This document shows, piece after piece, positions 12,901 to 24,455 of a stretch of 64,000 nucleotides of DNA. Position 1 is the stretch's first letter. Each line of letters begins with the position of its first letter. The DNA lies in the NCBI GenBank assembly GCA_022376465.1, contig JACDTU010000007.1, positions 1,364,001 through 1,428,000 of the forward strand, read 5' to 3'. The notes below the pieces were generated by a model. The model made no database searches and was not told the origin of the DNA. It saw only the letters and a program-made list of their open reading frames with translations. The position numbers and the translations under genes were made by a program. The stretch comes from Cubamyces lactineus. Its lineage: Eukaryota; Basidiomycota; Agaricomycetes; Polyporales; Polyporaceae.

Positions 12901-15512
12901 TGTCAAGGTATCCACCATCGCGTCGGCTTGACTAGGGTCGAGTTTGCTACTCCGCTTCAAGACCTCACGTGCATTCTCGATCGACTCGGGGCTAGTGACA
13001 ACCAATTTGAGGTCCTCGAGCCCGGCTTCAGGAGGGAACAGCGACGCAAGCTGGAAGGAGAAGCCTGGCAGCGTCGCGTACGTCGGTGGGGAGATTTGAA
13101 GCGTCTGGTAGAACTCGGGAGGGTGATGAACGAGGTACCGGCTGAACGGGATGCTCTCGGGCTCCACACGTAGCGCCTCCAGGAACGGGCGCACGGACTC
13201 GAACATGACGGTCGCCTCGATCAGGAGCTTGGTTCCTTTGCGCTCCTTGAGCGGTAACCGCAGCTCTTGCAGGATGCGTAGCTCGACCTCCGGGGAGAAG
13301 AACGCAATACGGATATCCAAGCGGTCAGCGCTTTGCTTCGCTGAATCCGTCAAATCCTTTAACGAACTCGCGATCGTGCCGAGATGGATCTCGGTGGTAT
13401 CGTCCAAACGCTCCCAGACCAAGGCTATCAGGCCTCCTTGCATGAGCCGTTTGCTGCTCATACTTTCCCAAAAGTGAGCGCGAGCCTTTGCCTGAGTCGC
13501 ACGAGCGCGACCGGGAGGAACGTCGATAGTAACGCTCACAGTCAGGCCGCGTTGGCTCGGGGTGATGTTGGTAAACTGAGCGCCTGTGTAGACGTTGAAA
13601 AGCACGGTGTCCTGGCCTACCGCATGCCCGCGGTACTTCCCACCCTTCTTCTTCAATAGTTCATCAAGCAGCGTGCGCTTTCCTTGCTCCCGTACTTTTA
13701 GATCCTCCAGTATTGCCTGGGCGGACACCCGCAGCGATGCCCTGTGGACAGATATCAGACAGTCCGTACGCATTCCGTGACGAGGAAACGTACGTGAGCT
13801 CCTCTCGCAGGAGGCGGAATTGAATATCGAGTAGCTGCTCCATCGACTCCGGGGGTAACGGATGGGGGGCTCCATAAAGGTTCGCAGGTAAAAATGGCTG
13901 TAAGGGGCTCGTGAGCTCCCCATGAGTCGGGGCGATCTGAATATCGCCGATGTTGACGAAATCGTTGTCGTGACGAGGGCCTTCGGCGCGGAGCGTCCCT
14001 GGACCCTGATAGGCGTTGTGGAGCGCAGCTACGACTCCCTCGTTCGCAGTAGCCAAGCCACGTAGACTGTGTACATCGCGATTGGGGTTCTTCGTCCTTT
14101 CCAGATCACGATGTTTGCGGTCAACGATAGAGACGAGGCGTTCGACGAGCTCTTGCAGGCGAACGACGAGGACGCGACGTGCCTCCTCGGGCGCCTTGGA
14201 CAACGGGTCATCAAAAGTGAAGTCGTCTGAAGACACCGCAGAGACCCAAGCGTTCGTCCACTCGCGGAGCAACTGGATGAAATGTCGAAGATATGGATGT
14301 GTTGCTACGGCGTTCTTGAAACGTGTCAGGTACCTGGAAGATGGTGAGTCAACCAAGAACATCGCGAGCAGACATGCGAATTGAGAACGCACTCAAAGAG
14401 TACTTGTGCAACGCACGACAGAACCTGACCTCCGCTGATCTCCACTTGGTTGGGGGACTCCTGGAAAGACTTGTGCTTCGTGAGGGCTTCTTCGACACAA
14501 GATTGGACCACCTCCGAGAAGTGGTCGAAGTGTTCCATGATGAGCGAATACAAAGAGCTGCGTGCATGTCAACATATAGAAGCCAGATTTCTGAATGGAA
14601 GCACGTACTTGACAATTTTGCTCGTGATACTTTTCACAACATACTCAGAAGAGAGATACTAGTTGTTGCGTCAGTGATGGGAGGACATTTGACAAGATGT
14701 GATGTATACTCTTAAGACTGGGACATAGCCTCTTTGGAACGACAAAATGTTTCTGGTCGTAGGACGAATGGCTACCTCGGGGAAGCTCAGGACGTCAGCA
14801 ATGCGAAGCAAACCGTTGTCCTAGGTTGACTTGTCAAACGATACGTATACGCATATACGAGACCATGCTTACGGTTCCGATTGCCGAGAGAAACAGCTTG
14901 ATCAATATCTGTGAGAACATGGCAAGGGGTGGTGGTGGTTGCTCTTACCTGCCCGTCTTCCGGGGACTATCGTATTTGAGGTCAGATCTCATGTCAACAT
15001 CTTGCCACGGAAACGATCCCACTCACCCAGTTAGCATTCCCAGAACTGGCGTTGCTGAGCAAGGTGCTGAATGCGTAGATATCAGCCGGGAGTCTGAAGC
15101 GGTACCCATCTGCAAGAAAGCGATTGCGTAGATGATGAAGGACTTCAGATGGCCTCATCGTGGAGGACATTGGATCAAAGAACCCATCCGTGCCCGGACC
15201 TTGGATCCTTGCCAGAGCTGTGGGAGTCAACAGGGCAGCGACGCGATCGATCGCTGTGGAGGAGGCAACAAGTCCGTGTCGAGCATCCTTGAGCTCGTGT
15301 CTGAAACGACATTCGGATCCGCGGCTGCAGAAGCCATTCTCGTAGTAATAGCCACAGACACCGGGTGGTGCGTAGGGACGTGTCGCAGGAGAGGCACGAA
15401 CCCCATACTGAGTTGGGGGAGGTGAGGAACCGATGTGGGCGAATGCACAATCAGTGCGCCTGCAACCGCCCGGTTTGTTATGGAACCTGCATGGAGGCCG
15501 ATTCGACATCAT
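6911..15512 (-). CDS. ZNFX1/Hrr1-type SF1 RNA helicase with CCCH and NFX1/RZ zinc fingers
   Basis: One very large gene, roughly 2,200-2,500 residues by my estimate. Exon 1 (15512-15027) carries two CCCH fingers, CRFHNKPGGCRRTDCAFAH and CGYYYENGFCSRGSECRFRH. Next come a conserved ZNFX1 N-terminal block (GLLRIADVLSFPEVAIRPTT, about 14800) and a ZNFX1-type segment before the helicase. Helicase motifs follow: Walker A QGPPGTGKS (12804-12822), FTNHALDHML, the Walker B equivalent LLVEEAGQVLEAH, IGDPLQLRP, QGEEAKIVILSLVRN and VALSRAREGLYIMGN. Then come a Cys/His-rich NFX1 finger array (about 9750-8640), a helical region, and a C-terminal RZ-type finger with CGGAMQMSTCPECGAAIGGTGH, ending in TGA 6911-6913. 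Relatives act in small-RNA-directed heterochromatin and RNA silencing, or in antiviral RNA sensing in animals. The fission-yeast relative Hrr1 is a known RNAi factor; the role here is inferred. Confidence 0.9.
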
Positions 15513-16494
15513 GGTAGAGGAACGCTGTCTTCAGTGGCTGAAGTTGAACCGAGTTGAAGGGCAAGAGGAAAATCAGAGATCGAAGAGCGCACAGAGGCAA
15601 AGGGGAAACATGGGTAATGTTCGAATGCCGCAGGAAGTGCCGCAAACCTTATAGCCACGATGCAGGACCTCGCAGCCCTACGTTTGCGGTAAAGTCTGAT
15701 ATTAACGGGCGCGCCTCATATCTTCATGGGACCCTTGCAGCACTACAGTATGTTCCCCTTTTGCCCAAGGGGGGGGGGGGGGAGGATACCCTAGACCCCT
15801 CTGGGAGGGTCCTCAACCCTCATAGAGATCACCTACCATATACAAAGATTAGATTTCAGACAATAATATATCAAATGTAGCATACGAACGAGTGAGACCT
15901 TCGCTGGTAAGGGGACATCGACCATGAGCCTGCGAATGATCTACCGCAGCACACGCCTGAGAGCGCCGAGCAGCGGCTAGACCCATTGTGTCAGCCAGAT
16001 CCAGCGTTCGAGCGGCTGTGACGTGTACAAAAAGTGTAATCTGACTTTCCAACCAGCCTGGACAGACTACAGATAGTCAACAGTATGCAGAGACGGAGTA
16101 GTCAAGAGATCACCTTGCGAGTCTTGGTGGACCGTTGGCCTCTGCAGCTCGAGTCAGGCTCGTATTACGATATCGCCCATAGACGCAAGACCCTATTCTT
16201 GTGCCCAATTGCAGATAAGAGATAGGTTGTCTACGTTTCTGAAGGTTACGTTGTCGAAACGGGCGAGACCTGCAACTTCGTCAAGTCGTTTGCCAACGTT
16301 ACGGCCCTTCAGCGCGTTTGCCCAAATGCGGACGAGTACACAAATGCGAAGCGCCGGCCGGAACTGGCAAGCACGTGAACGGGACCGGATGCGGGGAAAG
16401 CCCAGCGGTGCCCTCTCCTCCTCTCAGCCTCACCTCCTTTCCCTCATCCCCACCTGAGCTTTACGCCCACTGCTTCTGCTGCACTTGTAGTACT
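15513..16494. promoter_or_regulatory. Divergent promoter region between helicase and ETFA
   Basis: About 980 bp lie between two outward-facing start codons, so both promoters must be here. A run of 14 G lies at 15769-15782, followed by C-rich sequence. No coding exon is supported. No clear TATA box was picked out. Confidence 0.55.
15769..15782 (+). repeat. Poly-G tract of 14
   Basis: An uninterrupted G homopolymer in the divergent intergenic region. Such tracts are length-variable and prone to sequencing error; it may also form a G-rich structure. Confidence 0.9.
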
Positions 16495-17649
16495 ATGCTT
16501 CGTCTACGCCCCATATTGACGTCTGGCAGCCTTCACAGACGGTATGCTACCGCCGCTGGACCTCATGCACTGGTCCTACTAGAGCATCGTGCAGGAGTCA
16601 TCGAATCTGGCTCCCTCTCCGCCCTTGCCGCGGCTCAGCAGCTCGGGGGACAGGTCACTGGTCTGGTTGTGGGCGCACCAGAACAAGTCAAGGGGGTCGT
16701 GGAGAAAGCTAAGAAGTGAGATCATTACTTACATCCCCATCGGCCTCACACTCATTCTCTTAAACCAGGCTGAAAGGACTTACGAATGTGTTGCACTCCT
16801 CTTCAGAGCAGTATGCCCACTCCATCCCGGAAGTCGTCTCACCATTACTAGAGAAGTTACTCTCCGACGATACGCCATACACCCACGTAGTTTCGGCCCA
16901 CTCGTCTTCCGCGAAGTCCCTCCTTCCGCGTGTCGCTGCCCGCCTTGATCTACCCGCGGTCTCTGACATCACTTCACTCGAGCATGATAATACTTCCAAC
17001 GCGACCACCTTCACGCGCCCCATCTATGCCGGAAACGCCATTGCAACCGTGCGCGCCCCACAATCCGTTCGCGTCAAGTTCTTTACCGTGCGGTCTACAG
17101 CGTTCAAGGCATCAACGGAAGACGAAGGCGTGCAAGTCGAGGAGAAAGCCATTGACCCTGTGGACGTATCAAACCCGCCCACACAGCATGTGCGCACCGA
17201 CCTTACCAAGTCTGATCGCCCCGACCTCGGCTCTGCAAGCCGGGTCGTGTCGGGTGGTCGCGCCCTGAAGAACGCGGAGACTTTCAAGACGACCCTCGAG
17301 CCTCTTGCCGACGCGCTTGGCGCAGCGATTGGCGCATCCCGTGCAGCAGTGGACGCAGGGTATGCGGACAACTCCCTTCAGGTCGGGCAGACCGGCAAGG
17401 TCGTTGCTCCCGAGCTGTATATGGCCATTGGCATATCTGGCGCCATTCAACATCTGGCAGGTATGAAGGATTCCAAGATGATCGTCGCTATCAACAAGGC
17501 AAGCTACTATGGCACGTCGACTCGGTGCGAGACGCTAACGAGGTGACCCTCAGGACCCCGAGGCGCCAATCTTCCAGGTCGCAGACGTTGGATTAGTCGC
17601 GGACCTCTACGAAGCGGTACCTGAGCTGGTCGAGAAGCTCAAGCAGTAG
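16495..17649 (+). CDS. ETFA: Electron transfer flavoprotein alpha subunit, mitochondrial
   Basis: ETF alpha carries FAD and passes electrons from mitochondrial acyl-CoA and other dehydrogenases to ETF-ubiquinone oxidoreductase. The N-terminus [20 protein letters not shown] is basic and Ser/Thr-rich, fitting a mitochondrial presequence. The N-terminal domain includes [20 protein letters not shown] and [20 protein letters not shown]. The FAD domain shows the ETF-alpha signature: [50 protein letters not shown] and [20 protein letters not shown]. The first intron (donor near 16715) splits a Lys codon and gives KLKGLTNVL. The second (17499-17553) begins with GC rather than GT and restores [18 protein letters not shown]. 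It ends in TAG 17647-17649. The length of about 345 residues is normal for the family. The next gene converges only 122 bp away. Confidence 0.95.
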
Positions 17650-17771
17650 GCGTAGCTCATGTATTGGACGCAAACACCATAAATATCTACCTTGGGATAT
17701 CAATCAACCAGGGGCAAGAAATTCTCATGTACAAGCCTATCGTCGAATGGTTACGCATCTAGTGATCATTA

Positions 17772-19596
17772 CTACAGTTTGGCTTCCAGCAACAAGTTGC
17801 GTATTAGCAACTGAAGAGCCTTCTCTCGTTCGCCATGAGGTGTCGTCTCCCACAACCAATTCCACTGACGACCGATTTGAGGCCCCAGCCGCGGCAAATC
17901 GTCGGCCAATGGTCCGTTGAACTCGTACATGTCCCCGGATACTCGCGAGCCTCGCAGGACATGGTTCGCCATGGGCAACCGAACAGCTTCGTACGCGGAG
18001 AGTGCTCGTGGAAGCATTGGGAGTGTCGTGTTGGGATGACCCAGGATCTCCGCCAAAATGAATGCGTCCTGGAGCAGAACGCTTCGTCATCCACAAGTAG
18101 GCTCAGACACATATAGAAGGATTCATACTTCGATGGCTTGCCCTGCACCAGCACCTTGATGAGGTGTCATTGCATGCGCCTTGTTGATTGTTAACGTCAC
18201 TGCAAGGATCAATGTGCGATAGGACAGGAGAACACCTACAGCATCTCCCAACAGAACCACGCGGCCTTGGGCATAGAACGGCAACGGCTTCAGCTCATGA
18301 ATCGCCCATTTCGTGGGGTTTTCGATGCACTTTGAGTCGTAAAGTCGGTGGCACGCATTGCGATTATTCACGAAAGCTCGCACGAGCCGCTTGGGCGTTT
18401 CAACGGCTCACCTTCAGCATTTCCGTGACCTCTGGTTCCCACCCCGAGTAGCATTCCAAGAGTTCCTCGGCGCTACATTCCGTCACCCAAGGACCAGGAT
18501 AGACCGTCCCGTACAGCTCCGGCTGCGAGGCCATTGCGACGACATTCACGATCGACCCTCTGGAGATCGAGTAGCTCACGACGTGCTTTACAACTCGGAG
18601 ATAAGCCCCTCATACACGCATAGAGTCACAAGCATCGTCGCGACGTACCTTGCTCTTCCCGCAGTACTTAGGCACGTGGAACCATCAATAGTCTTGCACC
18701 ACGGAACAACGAGGATTCGCGTACCATCATCGGTGTCTGTATAGTTCTATGCTCGAGCCCGCTGTGGTTCTTGAGCCGCTCGACAGGTATTAGCCCTCTA
18801 TACGCGATGGTACCACTCCATATAGGCTCAATGTGGTCCAGGAGTCGTGGGTTCCGACCGTGTTCCATGACAAGATCCTCGAGCATCTGCTTACGGACAA
18901 CAGACTTGATTCCATCACATCCCACGAGCAGATCGCAAGACGCCGTCGTCCCGTCAGCGAAATGCAGCTCCAATTCAGTTTGAGATCCGCCTCTGGTCCC
19001 CGCACTATAGGAGAGAAGCCGTCTGCCAAAGTGGGCTACTCCGCTGGGGAGGTGATCCACCAAGACGTCGAGGAATTGGGCGCGGTGGAAACGGATGCAA
19101 CCATCTTTCTGGGAACTCAGCACGGCGTTACCGGAGAGATGATCTCAGACATACAAGGAGCTTGGAAGAGGTAGAAGCGAGAGCCTTCTTGAGGTTGGTC
19201 GGACCTGCGATAGTCAAACCCTACGCCTATAGCAGCCCGTCGTTGGTCGTCGCGAGACAATAGGCTCATACGCGCACATCACACGTACCAGGCTTGCTGT
19301 CAGGCGGAGCATGCGCGATCCTTGAGAACTCCTCCTCCATACCCAAGAACGAGAGGATTTTCCAGGTCCGTGCCCAGATCATGACACCTGCACCTATTTC
19401 TTTGAATTGCCCTGCAGCCTCATACACGTCGACATGTATGTTCGGGTATCGTGAGAGGGCGACGGCCAATGTCAAGCCGCCGATACCACCCCCGCTGCAC
19501 GATGATTCGCAGGAGTTAGTATTTCGCATATAAACAGGACTTTCAGTCGCTGGGACAACGAACACACCATATGGCTACGCGGAATTTGGGGCTCAT
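17772..19596 (-). CDS. FAD-dependent monooxygenase (salicylate hydroxylase-like)
   Basis: A class A flavoprotein hydroxylase. Exon 1 is short (MSPKFRVAI, start 19596). An intron inside the Rossmann motif joins to CGGGIGGLTLAVALSRYP, giving the GxGxxG dinucleotide-binding loop. The second FAD motif is CDLLVGCDGIKSVVRKQ (about 18890), and the third is GRVVLLGDAV (about 18245) with a later HAMTPHQGAGAGQAIEDAF. The C-terminus, LQLLIRNLLLEAKL, ends at 17772. Several short introns are needed, and the middle exons (about 18390-18680) are only approximate. Relatives hydroxylate salicylate, other aromatics or diverse metabolites with NAD(P)H and O2. Substrate is not inferable, and there is no biosynthetic cluster around it. 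Confidence 0.87.
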
Positions 19597-19885
19597 GGCA
19601 AGGCGATAGAGGGGGGCGCACAGTATGCGGACGTGGAGCAGGAAGAATCCCGTCTCATAAACTACTAACAGCGCTTGTAGACTGAGTTGTGAACCCAGAC
19701 GGGGCCCGAGCTTTCCCAACCGGTGGTATTGTCTGCGCGAGCTTCCTGTCAGTGGAAACCTAGCAGAAGCTTTACGTCCCACGACCTATCACGCGTGCAA
19801 CTTCGCGCGCGATAACACAAGACCGTCAATCCAAAGTCTATGAGAACATGTGGCGTACAAAGAATGTGTGCGACTACAACGACGT

Positions 19886-22800
19886 TCACCGCTTGCCCGC
19901 GATACCGATGCGAGCACCCCTGTTCTGCTTCTTCGCAGCCTGCGAAAGCGGCATATATGCATACGGATCCATGCCGTTCTTTTTGACGTCTCCTCCCGCT
20001 TTCTATGGAATACGGTTAGCTGGCTGGGTTCAAAGCATTCAGTAAGGCATCTTACCTTCGCCTTGAACTCTTGCCCGAACTTTGGCTCGACCTTCTTTTT
20101 ACTCTTTTTGCCCGGCTTCTGTGCGGCTTCCCCATCTCCCATCTCGACGTCCTCATCTGCCTCAGCTTCTCTCCGCCGCTTCTTCGTGTCTTTGTTGAAC
20201 TTGATCCTCCCGTTAGGTCCACGCTTGAAGCCGTCGACGGATGTCAAGCTTTCCAAGTAGGCATTTCCAGCGACATCCTCCCCAGCTGCCTCGGCCTCGG
20301 CCCCTCCTTCACCATCAGACTCCTCATCGATGACCATCTTGCCCGTTTCCTCGTCCATCTTGAAATGGGCAGCGTCTTGGCCGGGCTTCTTCCGCTTACC
20401 AGGGGCAGCTAAGTGGACGCAAATTAGCACGTGGACCCTAGAGAGATCAAACGTGGGACTTACTTGTAACTCGCGACGCAGCGCCCGAGAGCAAATCCAT
20501 GGGCTCGTCGTCGTCCACACGTAGGCGGGCCCCAGTATCCTTGCCCTTACGCTTGGAAGAAGAGTTCTGAGCAGGCAGATCCTCATCATCACTATCTTCC
20601 AACTCGCTCTCGCTTCCGTAGAGGACGTCTTCGAATGCATCGCCTGCAACCGGCTTCGCCTTAGGAACGTCATCATCGTCTTCTACTGCGTTGGCCCGCT
20701 TCCGTTTGGCGCGGTCTTTCCGCTTCTTGATGTTGACGAGCACCTTACGGGCCTCCTCTTCCTGAGCGCATCCGTATACGTCCTCCCAGCCAAACCGTCT
20801 GATCATACGCTCGAAGATGTGCCGGACCTTTGCTTTGAAGTGGTTTTTATGGTCATGCGACCACTTCAATAGCGCCGGGACTAGGTCTTTGAGGTGGGGA
20901 CGGAGAAGGTCTGCAGGCATAGTATGGATGGCGAGCTTGACGAACCCAAGGACGGACTTAACGATTTCCCTGTTGGCAGATCCCAAGAACACCAGAAGGG
21001 TGCCGAATATTTCCGTCTGCATTTGTGTGGAAATCGAGTCTAGGGAGAGGTCAGCGAAAATAAGCTACGGTCAGACGACTTGACACGGACCTTTGAACTC
21101 GAACACGAGCCGCGAGATGGCGGTCACCGTCGCGCTGATCATATGAGGGGTTGCACCGGCCAAACCACCTGCGATCATAGTCATATACTCCTCGATGTTG
21201 GCAGTAGCTGGGGAGGGCATGGTAAGTCAGGTGTCCTGCCAGGTTTCGATTGGAGCTGCGTACCTTCCCCGGCGCCATCTTCATCCATCCCCTCAACCAT
21301 GTTGCGCTTGACGACGCCGCCAGCAGCCATCTTCTTACCCATGGCTACGATGAGATCGAAGGCAGCATTGCGCGCTTTTTCTGATGGCTCCTTCGTACCC
21401 AGGACAGCCTCAGGAATGATGGAAGGAATGAGGTGGAGCGACTCGGACGGAATAAGCTGAACAAGCGCGGTGAGCAAGTGGAACCTGTCCTTCTTGGCAG
21501 CAGCAGCTAGACCATCGACAAGTCCTTCGAGCTTTTTAAACACAGCAGCCGCGTCAATTGGCACCTTGCCGCTCTCGACGAGGCGAGCGAGCGTCTTGTA
21601 GCCACGCTTCTGTACGCCGTTGTCCTTACTTTCCAGTACGTCAGTGGTCATATAGAGGTCGAATAGCGCAGATGCATCCGCAGAAGAGAGGTGCGGCAGC
21701 ATAAGTAGAAGTAGGTCCTGAGTCATAACAGTCATAGAGTCTGACGCCTGTCCCTTGTTGTTTGCCGAAGCATTCTGGGCCTTGCTGAGGTTCTGCTTGA
21801 AGAGGGCCACTAGCTTGTGATATGCTTGGGTAACCTCCTACGAACCAATTCAGCTTGCTTTTCCACCACGAAGACACAGATGACGTTACCTTCGGGTCCG
21901 CGATCGCGATCCATGCGCTGATGACGTCTCCGACCATTCCCTGGTTATCACGGCCAACGCTGCCGAACACATTGAACAGAACTGCGAGCCAGCTCTCCGC
22001 CTGCGTGCGCAGGAACGAAATATTAGCCTGAGCTTCCTCTTCTGAGATAGCATCGGCGCGGACGGTCTCGGGCAGCTTCGCGATCTTCTCGGGCTCGCCG
22101 CTGCCAAGAGCGACGTTCGAATCGACCATGATCTTGAGCGCCCGCAACACGGCCGGCCGAAGATCAGGCTGATTGTAGAGCAACTGGGAGAGAAGCTGGG
22201 AGAATTGCGGTGTGAGAGCCTACAACGTGAATGTCAGCATCTTGGTCTATACCCACTCCAGATAACCATCGTGATAACCGACCTGCTTCAAATCGGCGGT
22301 TCCCCAACAGTATCCAGGCAGACCCATCCAGATTTGCTCGACGAGTACGCTCCATACTTTCGCCTCTGACTGGCGCCCTTCAGCCTCTGCAGTCGTATGC
22401 AGATCGAACATGCGTTCCGTGAGGGGAACGAAGTAAGAGACAAAGTGTCCGAGAGGTGACGGATGGGGCTGCGCGAGAAGAGGTAGGAGGAATGCTCGCG
22501 GTTCACGCCCGGCTTGCCTAAACCATGATCAGCACGAAGGGTATGAGATGTGGTGCCTGCGGATTACCTGTCAACAGTCTCTAAATTCAGAGGCAAGGCA
22601 CGGAGGACGACTTCAGGGCCGAGGATTTTCATAGCCGTACCCAGGGTATTGTCTGCGGCTTCCTTGTATTCAAAGGTCTTCTTCACCCGCAGATCCGCAA
22701 TTTTCGTGATCAGAGGCAGAAGTAGCTGCTCTGCGGCAGTGGAGTTCTTCCTTGAACCATTGCGGAAGCGGAGGCTCTCGATGAGAGACGAGATCACAGA

Positions 22801-24080
22801 GAGAACCTCGGGTATCGCTCGAGCGTACGCTAGAGCATCGAGGGATGCCGACGTCTGCGCGATGATCTTGCGAATGGGCGTCTTGGGCTCTGTAGTATCC
22901 TTCTCTTTCACCGCGGCCTTGATGGTCTGAGGTGTAAAGCATCGGCCGACCATGGACAACGCCTCGGCGGTGGTCTTCCGCGTAGCAGCATCGGGAGACT
23001 CGAGCAAAGTCCAAAGCGCTTTCCAAACTTTGCTCAGCTGCGATACACACTCCTCCGGATTCACGTGGTGGTATGCGAGCATCGTGTTCCCAAGGACGCT
23101 TGCCCAAGCCGCGTTGAGCGCCGCGTCGGTTTTGACGGGAGGGGTGGACAGGATCACCCGTAGAAGCTCCGATATATGCGACTGGAGGTCCACGGTAGGA
23201 TCATCCAGTGACATGGTAAGGAGGTCAGAAAGGATAGAGTAGGCGGATTGCGATAAGTATGGGTTGCCTAAGCGAGGGAGGAGTAGGAGAGAAGACGTGA
23301 TCGGGGCCAGGGACTGGAGGAAATGAGCCCAAAGTCCATTACCATGATGTTGTAACGTACCTCAGTAGGTAACGTAGGAAGGACTGGGCGGAGGAAAGCC
23401 AGGAGGTGGATAGCGGCCTCCGAGCCTTCGGTATCCGCCTTCTTTCCCTTGAACTTGGGCAGTCCACCTGAGCTGATTTCAGCGAGAGCTGCCTTGACCC
23501 ATTCGGCAACTTTCTCAGCATATGGATGCTTGACCAGCGGCGGTGGAGGAGCCACAAGGACCTCCTTGACCACTTCGGAGGCTCTTTTCCTGACCTTCGG
23601 TCGAGGATCGAGCGAGAGTTGCAGGATTGTCATGAATGCCTGACGGAGGCCCTGAGCATCCAGGTGAGAGCGATCGAGAGCCAGGAGAACAGCGCCATAG
23701 AGAGTAATCTGTGAGCGTAAGGGGGGAGCGTGGGGCGTGAGGGTAGGAAAAAGCGGAGAGGTCAAGGAGATAACGGTAGACAGATTCGAGCGGATCACAG
23801 GATGAGGGACGAAGGGGACTACCGCCGCAAGAAGATAGAGAACGGCCGGGATGACATCCCCTTCGCCCATAGCAGGCCCAGATGCCCGCGAAGACTGTAG
23901 AGCGCCATCAAGGGTCGTGAGGAGTGCAGCAAAGTACGCAGTCGAAGAGGGCTCAGTGTTTTGTTCGCGGAAGGTAGCTTCGATCGCCCGGAGGAGGGTA
24001 GCAGGAGCCTTTTGGTGTGCGAGCGACGAGGAAGTGTGAGGGCGGATTTTGGACAAGACAGACTCCACGTTATCAGTCAT
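19886..24080 (-). CDS. RRP12: Ribosomal RNA processing protein 12 (NUC173/HEAT repeat)
   Basis: RRP12 is a karyopherin-like HEAT-repeat protein needed for export of pre-40S and pre-60S subunits. The start MTDNVESVLSKIRPHTSSSL (24080) matches the family N-terminus better than an upstream in-frame start. The helical repeats continue through LHAQ-like and NUC173 segments (for example VILSTPPVKTDAALNAAWAS, KTTAEALSMVGRCFTPQTIK and LLMLPHLSSADASALFDLYM). The C-terminus is lysine- and acid-rich: LYGSESELEDSDDED, GFKRGPNGRIKFNKDTKKRR, then KAGGDVKKNGMDPYAYMPLS and a final basic tail ending in AGKR with TGA at 19886-19888. The conserved G-x-x-R-G-P-N-G-R-I-K-F block and the DPYAY motif near the end are diagnostic. 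About eight short introns. It shares its upstream region with the acyltransferase gene. Confidence 0.93.
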
Positions 24081-24455
24081 GGCGACCAGTATCGGATACA
24101 GCGCAAGAAAGCCACCTGCCGCTGTGTAGGACGACAAGCAGGACGTCGATCGCGTTGAGGAAAAACTACACAGGCCGTGCGGGAAGCGTGCTAAATTATC
24201 CGCACGTGACCCGATGCAGACCGCATTATGGGCGCTTGTGTGCCTGCAAGCTGTGGGGTAACTTGGCGTAGGCCCGCGCCGTCGCTCTGACGCGAACGGC
24301 CATCCATAGTCTTCGGGTCCTGCTGCGTGTCTGCTTTTGCTTTGGTCGTCGTGGTCCAGTCACCTTTGTACGGCTCTGTGCAGAACACCATCGCCGAGCG
24401 TATACACTAGGAGTGTCGTGGGCCACATGCCGGTGCTCAAGGGCACGCCGACGCC
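24081..24455. promoter_or_regulatory. Divergent promoter RRP12 / acyltransferase
   Basis: The start codons of RRP12 (minus) and the acyltransferase (plus) are only 375 bp apart, so both genes probably share a bidirectional promoter. I see no clear TATA box. Confidence 0.6.

Noticed and set aside
6911..15512. Splitting the helicase gene into separate CCCH, helicase and zinc-finger genes
   Set aside because: Micro-exons and intron phases link the blocks in frame, and the whole order matches ZNFX1-type proteins.
17772..19596. A secondary-metabolite or degradation cluster around the FAD monooxygenase
   Set aside because: The neighbours are ETFA and RRP12; no synthase, P450 or pathway transporter is nearby.
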